Assembly: GCA_963930775.1 (NCBI GenBank) | Contig: OZ005702.1 | Coordinates: 4,650,001-4,714,000, forward strand | Origin: Cliona cf. orientalis | Lineage: Eukaryota > Porifera > Demospongiae > Clionaida > Clionaidae | Length of the DNA stretch: 64,000 nt | Reading direction: 5' to 3' | In this document: in pieces, positions 22,801-33,303 of the stretch | How positions within the stretch are numbered: position 1 is the stretch's first letter | Layout of the letters: the number at the start of each line of letters is the position of its first letter | Notes under the pieces: model-generated | Told to the model about the DNA's origin: nothing | Database searches by the model: none | What the model saw: only the letters and a program-made list of their open reading frames with translations | Made by a program: the position numbers and the translations under genes

Positions 22801-25800
22801 CCTTGCTTAGGAAATTTCAGCAGAAATCCATAGAAATCAATCAAAAAATCACTAGAAATCACCTGGTGAAATCGCTTGCGGTTGTGGATCTGCCCACCTT
22901 TGATTAATAATAAACTGGTGGGTCATATCAACCTAACATGGGTTATCTGAGTTGCACTTGCTTCTAGCACATGTGAGTCAACAAAATGCTGACAAGAAAT
23001 CATCAGATCCTTTCCTTCACTTGCCATTGTTACATGATAGCAATTGTTTTCATAGTTACTGTATTGATCAGTAATCACAATACTGCAGTCCATAAAATTA
23101 TATTTCAGTTCCGAAAAAACATGTGAATTATGTTAAGATAAGTCACGTTCCTACAGAACTTAGATTAGATGATGCCAAGTAGCTATAGAAAGCAGTATTG
23201 TGCTTATCAATCATTATCATGTAACAATGGTACTAGGTGTACAAATTAAAGAGTATTATGGTGATTTCTCATCATGCATGCAGCATTTTCATGTAATTAG
23301 AAGTGAGTGCAACTGAGATAACCCATGTTAGGTTAATATGATCGAATAGTTTTTGTGCAGTGAATGGTTTCACCAAGATTAACTGTATCGCGAGTTGCAA
23401 AATGAAAACCATTCGGCTGTTTGGTGCTTTCAGTTAGCTACTTTTGATATTGTCATGCATGTAAGAACCTGTACACAATAAAATTGTGCATTCAGGTAAA
23501 TACCATAATTTACTGATTTTCTGGGGTTTAGTATGAGTAGCTAAGTGCATGACAATTCAATTGTCATGCACTTACTATCATGCAGGAGTATTCATACTAA
23601 ACCCCAGAAATCAGTAATTAGAAATCCAAATTGTAAGAAATCGTCGAAATCAAAGCAGAAATCAAACACTATGAATTAAGGAAATCTGGTCTGAAATCAG
23701 ATATCTTAGCTATCTGAAATCGGAAATCAACCATCATTAGAAATCATAGCTAAATTTAGGAAATCCGTGTTTGAAATCTTGTTATTTCAAAATCTCGTAA
23801 AGGGCAGTCTCAGCCACATTGCTGATAATTATGCAGTTGCTAGGACTCTGGCCTGTGGCCTTACACCCTTAAAAGACTGCATGGGCCTCGTCACAGGCAA
23901 GACCACTCTACATGTACATATAGTTGTACTTACTATCCCCTACTCTTGTGGGGTCCTAGCATAAGACCTCAACTATCGGCCGAGTTATCAGTTCGGCTCA
24001 TAAGTCGACTTACGAACACTTTCAGACCTTGCTTTAAAGTTCTACAGACAGATCATCACCTCCCCTACAAGAGGACATCCAGATGAAGACAACACGACAA
24101 TCAGAGACGACGCTATAATAGTGCTCCAACTCCCGATGGTCAGGCTTCGATTACCGTCCACGGACATTAATTTTGTTACCGTATGGCGGGTAATTTTCGT
24201 GGGGTCTAATTTTCATGGAAAGTCCGAAAAGGCCTTCAAAATTAATTTTCGTGGTTTTAAATTTTGTGACAGCAACCAGTCTAGGGGTGTGGCACTGCTG
24301 CATAAGCGATGATGTAATCAATACACGCGCTCGCGATCTTCGTTACTAAGCCATACCTATAGAGACTTGGACAAAAGGCATAAGATAGAAGAATTTAGTA
24401 CCGAAGACGCTATCAGCTGGATGATAGTGGCTGCTGTTGCTTGCTAACACTGGAAAGTGTTGGCTGCGCAGCCACAATGTTTATGGCCACGCCCATCATC
24501 ATAGACTCGTATACGTAGTACCATATTTAATTTACCGTAGGCATTAATTTTCGTGGGTGGGAAAATTTCGTGACTGCCAAGTCAACCACGAAAATAACGA
24601 AAATTAGCACCCCACAAAAATTACCCGCCATACAGTATCGGCCGCTCATGATCATACCGCATGAATGCAGCAACTATCGGCCAAATTGAGCCTTTTAGTC
24701 TGTCGACACTTACCTGTTAAAAATTGCCACTTCTGGTCAACAGTACTGAAACCAGCAGGTGTGATTACCCTTTACCAATTACAACAGCTCGTTCTTATGC
24801 AGCATTACTGAGATACAATGAAAACGAGCTATGAATAATCATTACTGCATTGTGTACAATGGGCTATTCCAGTTAATAAAGATACACCCCTGTTGAGGAA
24901 CAATAATTGTATCCTGAGGGGGTAGGTTGATTTGATGAAGTCTTGGGGGGTGTTGAGGCTATTTTAATGATGTTCTGGGGGTAAAATGGTGCATTTTAAT
25001 GATGTCTTGGGGGTCACGGCCTCCATTTTAATTAAGTCTTCTGGGGGAAATTTATCCGATTATTTGTCTTCAGGGGAACTGGAAAAGTGTTCTTCAACAG
25101 GGGTGTATTCTTATTAACTGTACTGGCCCAATACATTAAATTTTATGATTGATAATGGCATGATATAAATGCTGATATTAACTTTGGCGATGCTTTCTGG
25201 GGTTCATAATTATGAGTACTGTCTCCTTCTTCTGATCTGGAAAAAAAGTAAGTGAAGTGTCTAATATCAGATTAGGCCATGTAGCTAGCTTCCAGCCCTC
25301 ACGATCTGCCACCATTCAGTACGCCATATCACGCCCATTCAAATCGGTTCAACACCATTCTATACCCTTCTCTCCCTTATATTTTCGTTGTAGAAGTAAG
25401 TTAAGCCTACCTGGTATCTTCAAACAAGTCCAAAACCTCTGATCAATTCTTCGAGCATAAACGGAGCTCCGCATCACCTTTGTAAATTTTTCCGTATAAA
25501 CGCGTAAATGTCCGTAAAATAATATAGGTCGATAATCGAGGTCGGCTGGTAATCGAGGTCTTACGCTAAATCCCTAAATGGAACAATCACGTGCAGCTGC
25601 AGCTGGGGGTATATACTAGCTAGCTATAGGCTAAACACAGTATTATGGTGTCTTCCTCGATCTTGCATGCTATCTATTACCCTATTATATAATATTATAT
25701 GCAGGTGGAGTTTTGATCCCAACAATCCCACAGCTCATGCAGCATGGAGTGCGCTTTACCATCATCGGGACCAAAGAATAGTGAATAATCAAGCATGGAC

Positions 25801-26792
25801 TCCACAAGTGATAGCTGGTTAAAGTGTTTTTCTATTGATAGGGTGAAAGCTAAGTTTTAGAATTTTGGTATTCTTTTGTCATAGGACCACAGCCAAATGC
25901 TCAACAAGATAGCTTTATGTACAGAGCTCAGAATGGTGTGCGTTCTCTTTTGCTTGATGATGATAGTTGTGACTGCTACAGTACTCTGAGTATGGGTCAT
26001 GGAATGTGCAATTCCGGTTTCTCTACTTCCTTTGGACCGTCTGGTAGATTTGGAGTGGATCTTCTCTATGATACACACTGTCAAACTCCAGATCCCAAAC
26101 ATGGTCTTGCACTATACTTCAAAGGTTAATCATATCAAAATTAATGTTCAAGTTAATTTTACCCTCTTTAGCCACCATCTCAAGGCCAGTCATTCAATGA
26201 CGTGTGCCTATAAATGGTAGGGTAGCTACGCTATACAGGTGTGAATGTGATAACTTATTAATATGATAATAATATTATAAAGTTATACAAATTTGGTGCA
26301 ACTTGGGGAAATGAGACTAGCTCCCTGTAATGATACCATTTTCTTATGAAAACCTTGCTTGCTGTTAAGCTTGCCCCCCCCCCCCATTTTACTTTATGGC
26401 TCCCTATTAGGCATGTGCACACACTCCTATATATATTATAGATCGTGATACAGAGACGGCATTAGAGGCTATAGTTGCTTGTTGCTGGAGATCAAGAGGA
26501 GAGACCTCAAGAAATAATATGCTCTTTGTTCACTTCTCACCACCATTTTGGCTTTATCCTAAAATAGCTTGTAAAAGTGCATGTCCGCTATGTTCAGCCT
26601 TCTCCATAATAACGTATTTCCTTACTGCCATGAGTTGTAAGTGCATGTGCTTAGCTACTATTCTAACAATTGTGTAGCAGTCAATATTATTATTGTCCCT
26701 CAAATCTTACAGATGACGATGACTGTGCTAATGATCCTTGTGCAATTGGCCAAGAATGTGTGGATCGTGTCAACAGCTACATTTGTGTTTAG
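19812..26792 (+). CDS. Secreted protein: signal peptide, coiled coil, Cys-rich domain, EGF
   Basis: Exons: 19812-20088, 20171-20272, 20338-20452, 25705-25817, 25885-26124, 26713-26792. The phases (1,1,2,1,1) fit throughout, giving about 308 residues. The product starts MVASVALLSIAIHVGMFL (signal peptide). It continues with a Cys/Thr-rich segment, a short predicted coiled coil (EALEEVIRLKADIRELRDKC), then a globular region with GACDTNASYCFGRLPGALVE, WSFDPNNPTAHAAWSAL and CDCYSTLSMGHGMCNSGF, and closes with a single calcium-binding-type EGF module (DDDDCANDPCAIGQECVD, six Cys not complete before the stop). The globular region is not one I can name. Joining 20452 to 25705 makes an AG+G Arg codon, NIYR|WSFD, across a 5.25-kb intron. 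A further open, phase-compatible exon candidate exists at 26442-26636. The role is presumably extracellular matrix or secreted ligand, by inference only. Confidence 0.75.
20805..21316 (-). mobile_element. CCCTCGCCGC repeat (Helentron-like family 2), copy 2
   Basis: On the minus strand it starts around CACAAAGCGTAGGCAGAGGA, has GTCCGTCCGTCC repeats, and ends GCGGTGAGGGTTCTGCACTC followed by the TGTGCA hairpin arm. It aligns along most of its length with 58209-58674. The open frames in both are repeat-derived and I do not treat them as genes. Confidence 0.7.
21857..22349. mobile_element. GGGGCGAGCC-terminated element, copy 2
   Basis: Exact 16-bp inverted ends: TTGGGGCGAGCCTGAG and CTCAGGCTCGCCCCAA. 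The right end is preceded by an internal gggctcgctcaggctcgccc palindrome. No coding capacity. The target-site duplication is not clear. Confidence 0.65.
23506..23622. repeat. Hairpin in the EGF-gene intron
   Basis: ttactgattttctggggttt and gtgcatgacaatt pair with aattgtcatgcac and aaaccccagaaatcagtaa. The stem is about 50 bp with a small asymmetric bulge. Confidence 0.8.
23607..23780 (+). repeat. GAAATC-rich degenerate tandem
   Basis: At least ten GAAATC/GGAAATC words occur in about 170 bp with irregular 8-20 bp spacing. A second cluster lies at 22787-22870. Both flank the hairpin region. Confidence 0.6.
24179..24635. mobile_element. TA-flanked MITE (GTATGGCGGGTAATTTT termini)
   Basis: Inverted ends of about 40 bp read GTATGGCGGGTAATTTTCGT on the left and the complement of CTGTATGGCGGGTAATTTTT on the right, flanked by TA (24177-24178, 24636-24637). 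Attttcgtgg-type repeats lie inside both ends. Confidence 0.8.
24870..25120. mobile_element. MITE with internal minisatellite
   Basis: Ends CAGTTAATAAAGATACACCC and the complement of CAGTTAATAAGAATACACCC bound it. The core is four to five diverged copies of a unit of about 37 bp around ttttaatgatgtcttggggg. Confidence 0.7.
26442..26636 (+). other. Possible optional exon of the EGF gene
   Basis: Between a ttatag acceptor and an ideal GTAAGT donor lies a 195-nt open block whose phases (1 in, 1 out) allow it to be included or skipped between 26124 and 26713. It would add about 65 residues with several Cys (AIVACCWRSRGE, ACKSACPLCSAF). Skipping gives the cleaner FKDDDDCANDPC EGF start, so I leave it out of the main model. 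Confidence 0.3.
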
Positions 26793-27493
26793 ATGACAAT
26801 TGAAAAGAAATAATAATATTATGCTATATATATCTATTATAGCTATTACCCTCGATTAATATAATATTATTATTATATAAAGTGAGATCGTACTCATATT
26901 ATTATAGCTGTATAAAATTACCTATTATATAATTGTAATCAAAGAGGAATTTATGACGATATCTATATATGCTTGCATGATATTATGTAGCTATGTTACT
27001 GAGGTATGTCATGTATGAACAATGATATCATCACTTGTTGGCTTCTCTCATCTATCAAAGCACATACCATAGTTCGAATGACATCAGCATTATTATTGAT
27101 CATTACACTCTGAAACTCCAAACTATACACGGCCTTTGTAACTGGCTATAATAGTTCATGACACCTATCATGACATGTAGATCTAGCTACTATAGATGAT
27201 TTCCACTAGCTCTAACTGCACTAGCTACCGACAAAGGAAGGTGGGTGGCTCAACAAAAGTATGCAGCTCAGGCCTAGGATCACTAGAATGATAATTACCA
27301 GGTGGGCTGACCATGAGGTATTTGGTTATGATAACCATAAATTTTATTATCATCACCTGAATCTAGTGATGTGCCCATATTATTACGCCTGACCTCCCTC
27401 ACTCATGCTAGCTGTCAAAGTGCATGTTGGAAGCCCCAGGAGGGGTTTAGAGTTCAACTGCTTTTTAAAGCACCTGAAGCTACCAGCAAGACT
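26793..27493. other. Intergenic, no gene seen
   Basis: AT-rich sequence with TATA and ATTATTAT runs. The in-frame extension of the UGT open frame back to 27371 lies here and is probably 5' UTR. Confidence 0.4.
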
Positions 27494-29122
27494 ATGGCTA
27501 CTTATATGAATATAAGTTTGCTGCTTCTCTTCCTCCAGGTATTTGCATGTACATCAATTCATGAGAGTAGAGTTGAGAGAGGAGTTAACAAATCCAGTTC
27601 ACTTGATCATGATGATATACAAGGTTTAAATGTGGTACTGCTCACGCTACCTGAATCTGGAAATCTGGCTCCAATTCTTGCACTGGGTGAAGAATTAGTC
27701 AGAAGGGGGCACTCCGTTACACTCATTACCACTACTCGGAATGAAGGCAATTTTTCCAGTAGGACTATTGAGCAGGCAGAGAGGGTAGGTGTGACTTACA
27801 AGAGTGCAGGCAATTCTTTGTTCCTCATCAGTGAAATAGCTAAGAAATCATTAAAAACTTTTTGGACTATATTATCCACTTTTACCAGAGTAATGCCGCA
27901 AGAACAGGGAACAATCATGTCATTCGTTGATGAGTACTTCAAGAAAAACGCAGTGGATATTGTAGTGTCTAATGAACTCCTTCAACCAGTCATGGCATGC
28001 ATTAACAGCGCTTACAAAGTACCTGTCGTTGCCCTTGGAACAAGTTTACAGTATCAAATGTATACATACCCCAGTTGGCCATGGCCAGGAGTACTAGCTG
28101 GTGCAACTTCAGACAACTTAAATTTCATGCAAAGGTTCAGAAATACATTTGAGCATTACGTTGGAAACCTTATGTTTAGGTACGTTATGATCATGAGCAT
28201 AATGGGAACCATCCAGAACTACTGTCCCGATGCTACACTTAAATATGCTTCGTCAGTCACAAGCATTCATATTCCACACATTGTTCAGTCAGTTATTGGA
28301 TTTGAATATCCACGCACCATATCTCCCCTCACTTCATACGTTGGACCGATTCTTTCCAAATCCCCAGACCAAATTCCAGAAGATATGATGAGCTGGCTTG
28401 ATAAAAAAGATGAACGGCAGGTGATCTACATTAGTATGGGTTCATTTATGGTATTGGGCAAAAAAGAGATCCAGGTTATCTTGAATGCAGTGTTAGCAAC
28501 ACACTATTCAGCCATGTGGGCTTTGCGTACAAAAAATGATGATGATTTGAATGATATCGGCATTGATCGAAACAGAATTTACATTACAGAATGGGCACCT
28601 CAGCTGGCAGTATTGCAACATAGATCCATTAGCATGGCCATACTTCATGGTGGTTCAAACGGACTACACGAAGCTTTATACAATGGAGTTCCACCAATAG
28701 TACTACCAATTGCTGGAGATCAATACGCTAATGCTGGACGAGTCCAATTTCAACATCTTGGTATTCATATTCCCACTTCCAATCTCAGCAAAGCATCACT
28801 TATTGATGCTATTAACGACATCACTCAGCCTGAAGGAACCTATCGAGCAAATGTGGAACGTCTTAGGAAGAGCTTTATGGCTGGTGGAGGTGTGCAGAGA
28901 GCGGCTGATCTAGTTGAGTTCTATGAAGCAGTTGGATACAGCCACCTTATTCCTGCATACGCCAAGTACAGCTGGAGCTGGGTGCAGTACTACAATGTAG
29001 ATGTCTACCTATTCTTGGGTTTTCTGATCGTGGCACTTGTTTCTATTATTTTATTTTGTTGCTGCTGTGTATATAAAAGGGTGTGCGGCCGTAGCAATGT
29101 TCAGAAAGAAAAGGTTAACTGA
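27494..29122 (+). CDS. Membrane UDP-glycosyltransferase (GT1/UGT family)
   Basis: Single exon, 542 residues from the ATG at 27494, which starts a signal peptide (MATYMNISLLLLFLQVFAC). An upstream in-frame start at 27371 would add 41 residues before it and is less likely. UGTs transfer a sugar from a UDP-sugar to small lipophilic acceptors in the ER lumen. The C-terminal donor site is intact: EWAPQLAVLQH, then ILHGGSNGLHEALYNGVPP and IAGDQYANAGR. A membrane segment (VYLFLGFLIVALVSIILF) is followed by a short basic tail ending KEKVN, matching the KxKxx ER-retrieval pattern. The acceptor-side catalytic His is not there: the motif reads LPESGNLAP with Asn (~57) where GH or SH is usual. This may shift chemistry or acceptor, as in the human UGT1A4 and UGT2B10 isoforms that lack this His. 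AATAAA follows at 29242. Confidence 0.9.
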   Translation: MATYMNISLLLLFLQVFACTSIHESRVERGVNKSSSLDHDDIQGLNVVLLTLPESGNLAPILALGEELVRRGHSVTLITTTRNEGNFSSRTIEQAERVGVTYKSAGNSLFLISEIAKKSLKTFWTILSTFTRVMPQEQGTIMSFVDEYFKKNAVDIVVSNELLQPVMACINSAYKVPVVALGTSLQYQMYTYPSWPWPGVLAGATSDNLNFMQRFRNTFEHYVGNLMFRYVMIMSIMGTIQNYCPDATLKYASSVTSIHIPHIVQSVIGFEYPRTISPLTSYVGPILSKSPDQIPEDMMSWLDKKDERQVIYISMGSFMVLGKKEIQVILNAVLATHYSAMWALRTKNDDDLNDIGIDRNRIYITEWAPQLAVLQHRSISMAILHGGSNGLHEALYNGVPPIVLPIAGDQYANAGRVQFQHLGIHIPTSNLSKASLIDAINDITQPEGTYRANVERLRKSFMAGGGVQRAADLVEFYEAVGYSHLIPAYAKYSWSWVQYYNVDVYLFLGFLIVALVSIILFCCCCVYKRVCGRSNVQKEKVN

Positions 29123-29469
29123 GTAGCTGAGATAAGATTAGCAATAATACTATTGCTGACTAAATGTAGTAGCTGATTTTCTTTGCCATAATATTATATG
29201 TACATAATCATACCATAATATGTTTACGATAATTATTATGCTAATAAATGGTATGTATCCTTAGATAAATTATTGGTTACGAAGTGATAATTAACTACTG
29301 GATAATTGTAAATATGGTGTTTGAAGGTGGGGAAGGGTAAAGAGAGATATTATTACTACTTAATTTATTCCATAAATTAATTGTGTTTGGAAAAAAAAAG
29401 AGTTCAAGTATTGTAGAGTATGACCATTTAGGCTGCCTAGCTGTTTCGAGTGGTTATATATAGTGGGTG

Positions 29470-30355
29470 TTGTACAGGCAGGTCCGTGGATTTAGAGATA
29501 CAATTTCAGGGGCTTCAGATTCAACAAGTTTGTGCATTAAACACAGTCTAAGTGCTTTCCTTCTTTGCAGAAGTATCGGTATATTCAGTGTACCCAGCAT
29601 TTCATCATAATGTTGTGCTCCAATTCTTCAACGATACCTTGCAGGCAAACGTTTGAACATCCTCCAGCTGCTTGCAGTCCTTGATTAGGTGAGAATCCAA
29701 ACTTGGCTCGCGTACTCATGATGTGGCCTTACTAGTGTCAGGTAGAGTGTTCTGATGGTAGATGTGTCTGCACAGTTGTAAAATTGTCGATACAGCATGC
29801 CAACGAACCTCCTTGCCTTAGAGCAAATGTTGTTTGATGTGGTCAGACCAGGAGAGATTGTATTTAATTGTTAAGCCAAAATACTTGATAGAATCAACTC
29901 CCTCTATTTCAGAGCCAAGCAAGTTTAGTACTGGTGGTGTAGTACGAATTTTCTTGCGTGAAAGCACCATAGATTTACACCTTGCTGGGTTAAACGATAG
30001 ATGGTTACACAGACTCCATACACCAAGAGAGGGCAGCGTAATTTTGCTCGGTGTGGATCGTTCGGTATAAAACTATGTCATCAGCATAATATAATAGTAT
30101 TAGCTTTGAGCCTTCAGACAGGACCACTTCATTAACGTCATTAACATACAGTAGGAACAATAAGGGACCAAGTACTGATCCCTGAGGTACACCTGATTTC
30201 ACAGGGAGCGGGTCTGAGGTTTCGCCATTTAGAACCACCAACTGACTTCCATTAGTAAGATAATTTGAGATCCAGGAGACGAGGTAGTCGTCCAGGCCAA
30301 TTGCTCTGAGTTTGCAAATTAGTTCCCTGTGTGGCACAGAATCAAGATCCGATGA
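29470..30355 (-). mobile_element. Non-LTR retrotransposon fragment, C-terminal half of RT
   Basis: Minus-strand frame 30337-30005 has GVPQGSVLGPLLFLLYVNDV and LLYYADDIVLY, the palm motifs of LINE-type (Jockey/CR1-like) reverse transcriptase. After a frame break the downstream part continues with CNHLSFNPARCKSMVLSRK, IKYFGLTIKYNLSWSDHIK and DSHLIKDCKQLEDVQTFA, the usual thumb-side region. It is 5'-truncated at FDSVPH and carries several stops, so it is dead. Confidence 0.85.
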
Positions 30356-30378
30356 TCCAGATCAACTCATTATCACAG

Positions 30379-30777
30379 ATCTAGAGCCCCCCCCCCCCCG
30401 CGTTAATGTCACCATGGGTCAATTTGAAAGTGCTACCTTTAATTGTACTGCAACCGGCTCTAGTGATCCCATCATAGAGTGGATTTGTTCTGATGGTTCT
30501 AACTGTGATAATATCATTATATCCAGCAACAATAGCAGCAATAGTGGATCAGTTACCAGCACATTAGTCATCACTGGTGCAACCAGTGACTTGACTGTCA
30601 CTTGTAATGTGACGTGAGATCTGACTAGTTTGATATCTGGAGAGTCTGCTAGTATTGAAGTACGGCTACCTATCGAAAAAATACAGAGAACAGCCCAGCT
30701 CATTTCCACGCCAGTCCCCACTATAGTAACTGCTTCATCGAGTGATCCACCTAGTACTGATGTCAGCCCCTCAGCAG
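30379..30777 (+). pseudogene. Dead copy of an Ig-domain exon
   Basis: It is bounded by cacag/ and /GTGAGC and opens and closes in phase 1, like the exon at 36621-37031, to which it is clearly homologous (SATFNCTATGSSDPIIEW against ATFIFNCTATGSGDLMIEW; VTSTLVITG in both). A TGA interrupts it after TCNVT, where the intact exon has Gln. A C10 tract sits near its start. It is probably a remnant of a duplicated receptor gene. Confidence 0.75.
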
Positions 30778-31229
30778 GTGAGCTGAAATAAAAACCTTGC
30801 GAAATTGTCAACCTTGGTAGTGCAATAGCTCATCATCCTGACCACATAGGCCCTTAGACTTTGTCCTACATTCAGTCCTGTATGGGTGGAACCTGGGTGA
30901 GAATATTTCAAGTAAAAGCACTGATCAACATGCTAGCTAACACCTGGGGTTATGATTATTTGCAGATACAAAAATTAATTTTGGAAAATTTCGGAAATAG
31001 TACGTATAGCAGGTACTCATTTTAGCAATTTTTCAAAATTAGCGTTCTATTTATTTGCATGAACATTGAATATTGCTGTACAATACTTTTCTTGCTGCTT
31101 CTGTCTCAATGTCAAAAAAGATAAAGGTGAAGTAGTAGCCAGGGTAGAAGCCATGCCAGACGGCTGATAGAGTGTAGGTGACAAGAGTGGGAGAAATGGG
31201 GCTCCTTTAATTTTGTATACACATATAAA
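30778..31229. other. Intergenic, no gene seen
   Basis: A diverged block around ggtactcattttag...tttttcaaaattag (31010-31060) recurs at 57160-57215 in a V-ATPase intron. Nothing else is recognised. Confidence 0.4.
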
Positions 31230-31550
31230 ACACCTGCACATGATGGAGAGAGAGAGTGAAAATAAAACTCCCACACAACTTTTCTACTCCTTACCTCCTT
31301 ACCCAGTTGGAGGTCAAGATATTCCATTGAGTCACAATATCCCTCATGTTGAGAGCCAACTCCACGTCCCATGTTATGCACGCACATCTTGTGACAATAG
31401 CCGTTTACGACAGTGCACACAAAAGCCTAAATATAAACAGGTCTATGGCCATGGGTCTTTGGTGATGGCTCAGCATTCGATGAGGTCCAGAATGGATTAT
31501 CATTGTCCATCTCCACCAGGCTAGCCTTGGGGATGTCCACCCATGCATTG
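31230..31550. repeat. Duplicated 3' end of the GFOD gene, source copy
   Basis: cacctgcacatgatggagag through gccttggggatgtccaccca is repeated in the same orientation at 39547-39900. It covers the last ~40 codons (WVDIPKASLVEMDNDNPFW on the minus strand) and the 3' flank. Confidence 0.8.
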
Positions 31551-31591
31551 CCCGGTCGAGTTAGACATGTGAATGGCATCTAGTACCGTCC

Positions 31592-32701
31592 TTATGTACA
31601 GACCATCTTCAAACGTCGCTGAGGAGCCAGGAATGTTAGCAATCTGCGACGGAGGTGGACTGTGCATTCGAGGTTTCTCCCCTTGACTGCACACACCAAC
31701 TGCCTGGACTCGAGTACAGATCTTAAGCTTGTGAACATGACCCTATTCCCAACCATGATCTGGTGATAGTACGTGGCTGGAAATTTTGTGTCTGGTGCTC
31801 CAAAACCCTCCATCTTACAGCCTTCTGTGTCCTGCTTGTAGAGGAGTGCCTCTGCTTCGTTGTTTTTACTTCCAAACAGATCCACTCCTTTTAACACTAG
31901 TTGTCTGTTGGATCCGGTCACAGAAAATTCAAACCGGTACTGCCCAGGAGCGTGCGTGTTAAGAGTGATCGTTGCTGACAGTCCTTCGGTACACCGCATC
32001 TGAAAGCAACAAAAATCGTCGCTAGTGATAGTTCTGTAGCCTTGGATGTTCCCCGTGTGTGGCTGAAAGGTGTTGAGTGCCCCGTGAACCTTCTTGGCTT
32101 GCTGCTTGCTGACAAATGTCACCAAATCGATGAGGTGGGACCCAAGCATATTGACGACCCCTCCCCCCATGGACGGATCACACTTCCAACTGTAAGGTTC
32201 CTGCTGAATCAGTGATCCCATAGTCACCCGTGCCTCAACCACGTGTAGCTTTCCACAGTATCCAGTTACGATGAGATCTCGCATTTTGGTAACGGCCGGA
32301 AGAAATCTCATGTAGCTATCAAGAAGGCTCATTGACTGGTCATAGTAGCGAGAGAGACTGACCATCTTTTGAGCCTCGGACTGCCTGGAGGAGGGAGGCT
32401 TCTGATAGATACAGTGCTTCCCTGAAGTGAGAGCTTTGACGGCTACCTCAGCGTGCATTCCCGGCTCGGTGGTCACATAGACCAAGTCGACGTCTGGGTG
32501 AAGGAGAACCTCCTTGAAGTTGGCAGCTGCGAAGGGGATACGGAATGTTTCCGCCAATTTTCGGCAATTTTCTAGGTTCTTGCACCATAGGGCAGTTATT
32601 TTGAAGTGTAGTGAGTGGAGGACGGGTACAAAAAGACTGATTTGGTCGGGAGTACCAACAATGCCAATTTTGGAACACATTTTATCCTCTATAGAAGTCA
32701 A
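31592..32701 (-). CDS. GFOD-like oxidoreductase with frameshifted C-terminus
   Basis: A single open frame of 369 residues, of the Gfo/Idh/MocA family and closest in layout to animal GFOD1/GFOD2. The N-terminal Rossmann segment has KIGIVGTPDQ and ALWCKNLENCRKLAETF. Then come VLLHPDVDLVYVTTEPG, the MGGGVVNMLGSHLIDLVTF helix and the TSDDFCCFQM strand typical of GFOD. The enzyme's substrate is unknown in the family. From about 31700 downward the conserved GFOD tail continues in another frame (SQIANIPGSSATFEDGLYIR, then TVLDAIHMSNSTG), so the last ~45 residues of this frame are out-of-frame sequence. A 4-nt TGCA excess near 31545 shifts the tail again. Either the gene is decaying or the assembly has indels here. 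No introns are visible within it. Confidence 0.75.
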   Translation of the reverse strand: MTSIEDKMCSKIGIVGTPDQISLFVPVLHSLHFKITALWCKNLENCRKLAETFRIPFAAANFKEVLLHPDVDLVYVTTEPGMHAEVAVKALTSGKHCIYQKPPSSRQSEAQKMVSLSRYYDQSMSLLDSYMRFLPAVTKMRDLIVTGYCGKLHVVEARVTMGSLIQQEPYSWKCDPSMGGGVVNMLGSHLIDLVTFVSKQQAKKVHGALNTFQPHTGNIQGYRTITSDDFCCFQMRCTEGLSATITLNTHAPGQYRFEFSVTGSNRQLVLKGVDLFGSKNNEAEALLYKQDTEGCKMEGFGAPDTKFPATYYHQIMVGNRVMFTSLRSVLESRQLVCAVKGRNLECTVHLRRRLLTFLAPQRRLKMVCT

Positions 32702-32799
32702 TAAAAATTTATCTTTTGACTCAGGCGATTGCTAACTGATGATCGAGTGATTCTTTGCGATGGGAGATTCGGCACACGAAAGTCACCAGTGTCATATGA

Positions 32800-33300
32800 A
32801 AATATGAAAATAGGGACCCCCCAAATTGGGGACCCCGGGTCCCCATTTTCATAGAAAAACGGGGATCCGGGTCCCTTTTTTCAGGGACCCTTGGGTCCCC
32901 GGCCATTTTTATAGGATTTTGGGGACCCTCTTATGAAAATGGGGACCCCCAGTGCAATACAGTTGTATAGGCATAAACATTGACTAGACAGCAAGTGACT
33001 CAGCCTGCATGGTATCCATTAGCTAATTTTGTAGTACAACTATACTATCATGCAAGCTCTTTAGATTTACCATCCTATATATTTATATAATCTATGCACT
33101 AGCTGAGACACTTCACGTCTTCCTTGTAAGGAGATTGTCACAAAAAGGATATAGCTACTTAATATGCAGCTATGACTCCAAATACAATGTCATGAAGATC
33201 CATATAGCTACCAGGTAACCTATAGTTGTACGATCTGGCACCCAGACTATCAAGCTCTAGGGTTGTGGTTAGCTACATGCTGTATCTGGCCATCATTGTA
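32800..33300. repeat. GGGGACC-rich block and inverted-duplicated flank of the GFOD gene
   Basis: Repeated ggggacccnnnnnttttcat words at 32808-32955 are followed by aacattgactagacagc, ggtatccatta, ctatcatg and aagctctagggttgtggtt. The same words occur in reverse complement at 39040-39310, in the same relative order. Confidence 0.7.
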
Positions 33301-33303
33301 TCC

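Larger units (their letters stand above)
20453..25704 (+). other. Large repeat-filled intron of the EGF gene
   Basis: It holds a Helentron-like copy (20805-21316), a hairpin around tgagccttgaccatcaatta (21424-21474), a GGGGCGAGCC element (21857-22349), GAAATC-rich DNA (22787-22870, 23607-23780), a hairpin (23506-23622) and two TIR elements (24179-24635, 24870-25120). No exon was recognised in it. Confidence 0.6.

Noticed and set aside
29100-30355. Host-gene exons on the minus strand downstream of the UGT
   Set aside because: The YADD and GVPQGS motifs identify a LINE reverse transcriptase.
31592-31700. The last ~35 residues of the GFOD open frame as genuine C-terminus
   Set aside because: The conserved GFOD tail is in a different frame over the same bases, so this stretch is out-of-frame sequence.
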